Source: Bradyrhizobium sp. CCH5-F6
GTDB taxonomy: Bacteria > Pseudomonadota > Alphaproteobacteria > Rhizobiales > Xanthobacteraceae
Assembly (NCBI RefSeq): GCF_001556045.1
Contig: NZ_LSIC01000205.1
Span: 1 to 33,358 of the forward strand
DNA length: 33,358 bases
Reading direction: 5' to 3'
The first letter of the stretch is position 1. The number at the start of each line of letters is the position of its first letter. The notes below the pieces were generated by a model that was not told where the DNA came from, did not search any database, and saw only the letters and a program-made list of their open reading frames with translations. Of the stretch, positions 32,316-33,358 are shown in pieces. The position numbers and the translations under genes were made by a program.

Positions 32316-32329
32316 TTGATGTAGGTCAA
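32316..32329 (-). promoter_or_regulatory. FixK/FNR box upstream of the acyltransferase gene
   Basis: TTGATGTAGGTCAA is a perfect box, about 118 bp before the GTG at 32204. Class II spacing would leave a leader of about 77 nt. No credible gene starts just downstream on the plus strand, so the acyltransferase is the likely target. Confidence 0.65.
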
Positions 32330-32700
32330 GATTCCAAGACAACAAAATCGCGCCTGCCGTCCCGAACGGGAGACTTTCGAGAGTTTAGACCCACCACAGA
32401 ATCACCGACAGAGTGTTCGGTGTTTGCGTACGACCGCCCCTCCTTCGTCTGTGAGACTGATAGGGCGTTTGACAGTTCGTCGCTAGACGTCGGAAATACC
32501 TCCACTGATCTACGGCGTCAAAACGGACTTGGGTGACGTTCTCAGGTCGGGCGTCCCTATCGAGGCCTCGGCTCGCGTCTGTGAGCCGCGTCGGCCTCGC
32601 GATCCTCGGTGACGACTTGCCAAGCAGCTCGCTCGCTACGGCGCAATCTGAGGCGCGCGTCGCGAGCGGCTGCGCTCCAGCTACACCACCAGCTGGGCAC
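32330..32700. other. Intergenic stretch without a recognisable gene
   Basis: Short open frames exist on both strands (for example 32385-32723 minus and 32533-32805 plus), but their sequences are low-complexity or Arg/Ser-rich and show no family features. Part of it is probably the eroded 5' portion of the MarR-like remnant that follows. Confidence 0.4.
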
Positions 32701-32906
32701 GACCTCGGACACAAGGCGCTCAAGCAGCTAGGCCCGCGACGACGAGCAGCAGCAAGCCGCCGGCGACATTGTTTTCGCGGGCTTCGAGGGCGACGAGCTC
32801 AATGAATTTATCACCCGCCTGGCCTCGGTGAGACGGCGGCTCAACAAGGCACGGCTAAGACTGGCGCTCGAGTTAAGAGCCCCTCGTCTACGCCGCCATC
32901 AGTTGT
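32700..32906 (+). pseudogene. MarR-family regulator, C-terminal remnant
   Basis: The segment reads DLGHKALKQL, then after a one-base shift near 32732 ARDDEQQQAAGDIVF, AGFEGDELNEFITRL and RRRLNKARLRLALEL, ending at a TAA at 32904-32906. It aligns with the end of the intact MarR at 30340 (RALKLLAREADRHQAV; FTDFEEAGLNKLVAQL; RRLETAKLRVTLEL). The DNA also matches closely near the end (CTAAGA..GGCGCTCGAGTT). The DNA-binding part is missing, so it is non-functional. It is the trace of a paralogue 2 kb from the intact copy. Confidence 0.6.
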
Positions 32907-32982
32907 AACGCCTTCATCTCCCTCGCAAGCTTCGCAGGGCTGCTGCAAGACCAAGCGCGCTCATAAGCGGCGCGACGTTTGA

Positions 32983-33358
32983 TCATTCTGTCGTCGGACC
33001 GGATGCGCCGGACCCGGGAACAGCGATACCTCTCGCGCGCGGCCAGACCAGGTGGTCGACCTGCCATCTTAAACCCGTCAATTTCATCTCGAATTCGATA
33101 TTCGGATATTGCGGCTCGTTCATCCTCAGTGCCACTAAGAAGCGCGTCGGGGCCCGGAAGAACGCGTAGCTCGTTGCCTCCCACAACGTGCTCGATCGGC
33201 CCGATCTTCGTGCATCCGAATACCAGGCGATGAGTCCGGACGGCGAGATGACGCGGTCGGCTACGGGATCGAATACATATGGACTTAAGGCCAGCGCGAA
33301 AGCGGCGCCAATCGCTTCCGGCCCGCTTGCGCCATAGGCCTGCGTTGCGAGCGACGTC
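32983..33358 (-). CDS. DUF2939 family protein, 5' end outside the window
   Basis: The frame is open from the right edge to a stop at 32983, about 124 residues. It contains AAFALALSPYVFDPVADRVI, SPSGLIAWYSDARR, YAFFRAPTRFLVALRMNEPQ and KLTGLRWQVDHLVWP. The order DP-x-x-D-x-x-(V/I)-(T/S)-P-x-G-L followed by an F-x-V-x-(V/L) strand and GLRW is the C-terminal pattern of DUF2939 proteins, small exported or lipoprotein-like proteins of unknown function. Translation must start beyond 33358. Confidence 0.65.
   Translation of the reverse strand, partial: TSLATQAYGASGPEAIGAAFALALSPYVFDPVADRVISPSGLIAWYSDARRSGRSSTLWEATSYAFFRAPTRFLVALRMNEPQYPNIEFEMKLTGLRWQVDHLVWPRARGIAVPGSGASGPTTE

Noticed and set aside
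1..33358. Insertion sequences, CRISPR arrays, tRNA or rRNA genes
   Set aside because: No transposase reading frame, terminal inverted repeats, regularly spaced repeats, or tRNA/rRNA-like sequence was found on reading the window.

Overview
The window looks like the chromosome of an alphaproteobacterium of the Bradyrhizobium / Rhodopseudomonas group (Nitrobacteraceae). Reasons: high-GC coding with GTG/TTG starts, a TorF/Gcw_chp porin, OpgC- and DUF2939-type proteins, NrsF/DUF1109 and TPR remnants of the kind common in that family, and above all many FixK/FNR boxes (TTGA-N6-TCAA). I saw no rRNA, tRNA, CRISPR array or complete insertion sequence. All identifications are by eye from sequence; no database search was run.

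Layout. 1-3420: a small exported Met/His-rich protein behind a FixK box, then a DedA/VTT-like membrane protein, OpgC and a DUF1622 membrane protein. 3425-7640: a decayed minus-strand fragment, an MFS transporter with two frameshifts, a TorF-type porin (minus) and two tandem XRE-type regulators. 7737-10275 (minus): oleate hydratase behind a FixK box and a SAM methyltransferase. 10345-16041: a Cu/Ag export module with a Cys-rich exported protein, a FixH/YtkA-like protein, an intrinsic terminator, then cusB and cusA. 16042-20811: a patchwork of small genes and remnants (TolC N-terminus, NrsF C-terminus, a multidomain cytochrome c) around intact genes for a DUF2933 protein, an ICMT-type methyltransferase and a monohaem cytochrome c. 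20812-26308: glycogen synthase and a GH15 glucoamylase, both minus, flanking a Met/Gly-rich Spy-like protein. 26667-30179: a three-gene electron-transfer operon. 30340-33358: a MarR regulator, a frameshifted acyltransferase, a remnant of a second MarR gene, and the 3' part of a DUF2939 gene running off the right edge.

How the genes may work together. Seven perfect TTGA-N6-TCAA sites lie at or between gene starts, where well under one would be expected by chance. This suggests a block switched on by FixK/FNR at low oxygen. Its products concern copper/silver handling (CusBA, FixH-like, DUF2933/ICMT, three Met-rich exported proteins), carbon reserves (GlgA, GH15), fatty-acid hydration (OhyA) and c-type cytochromes.

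The most unusual element is the 26667-30179 operon. Its first protein joins an exported Met/His-rich Spy-like domain, one membrane helix, a cytosolic FAD/NAD(P)H reductase and a C-terminal [2Fe-2S] ferredoxin. The second is a membrane protein with the paired-histidine spacing of a di-haem cytochrome b. The third is a membrane-anchored cytochrome c with seven CXXCH motifs. Together they look like a complete NAD(P)H-to-periplasm electron conduit, possibly a metal or other periplasmic reductase. Several neighbours are frameshifted or truncated while the long genes are intact, which suggests real gene decay in an accessory region, although consensus errors cannot be excluded.
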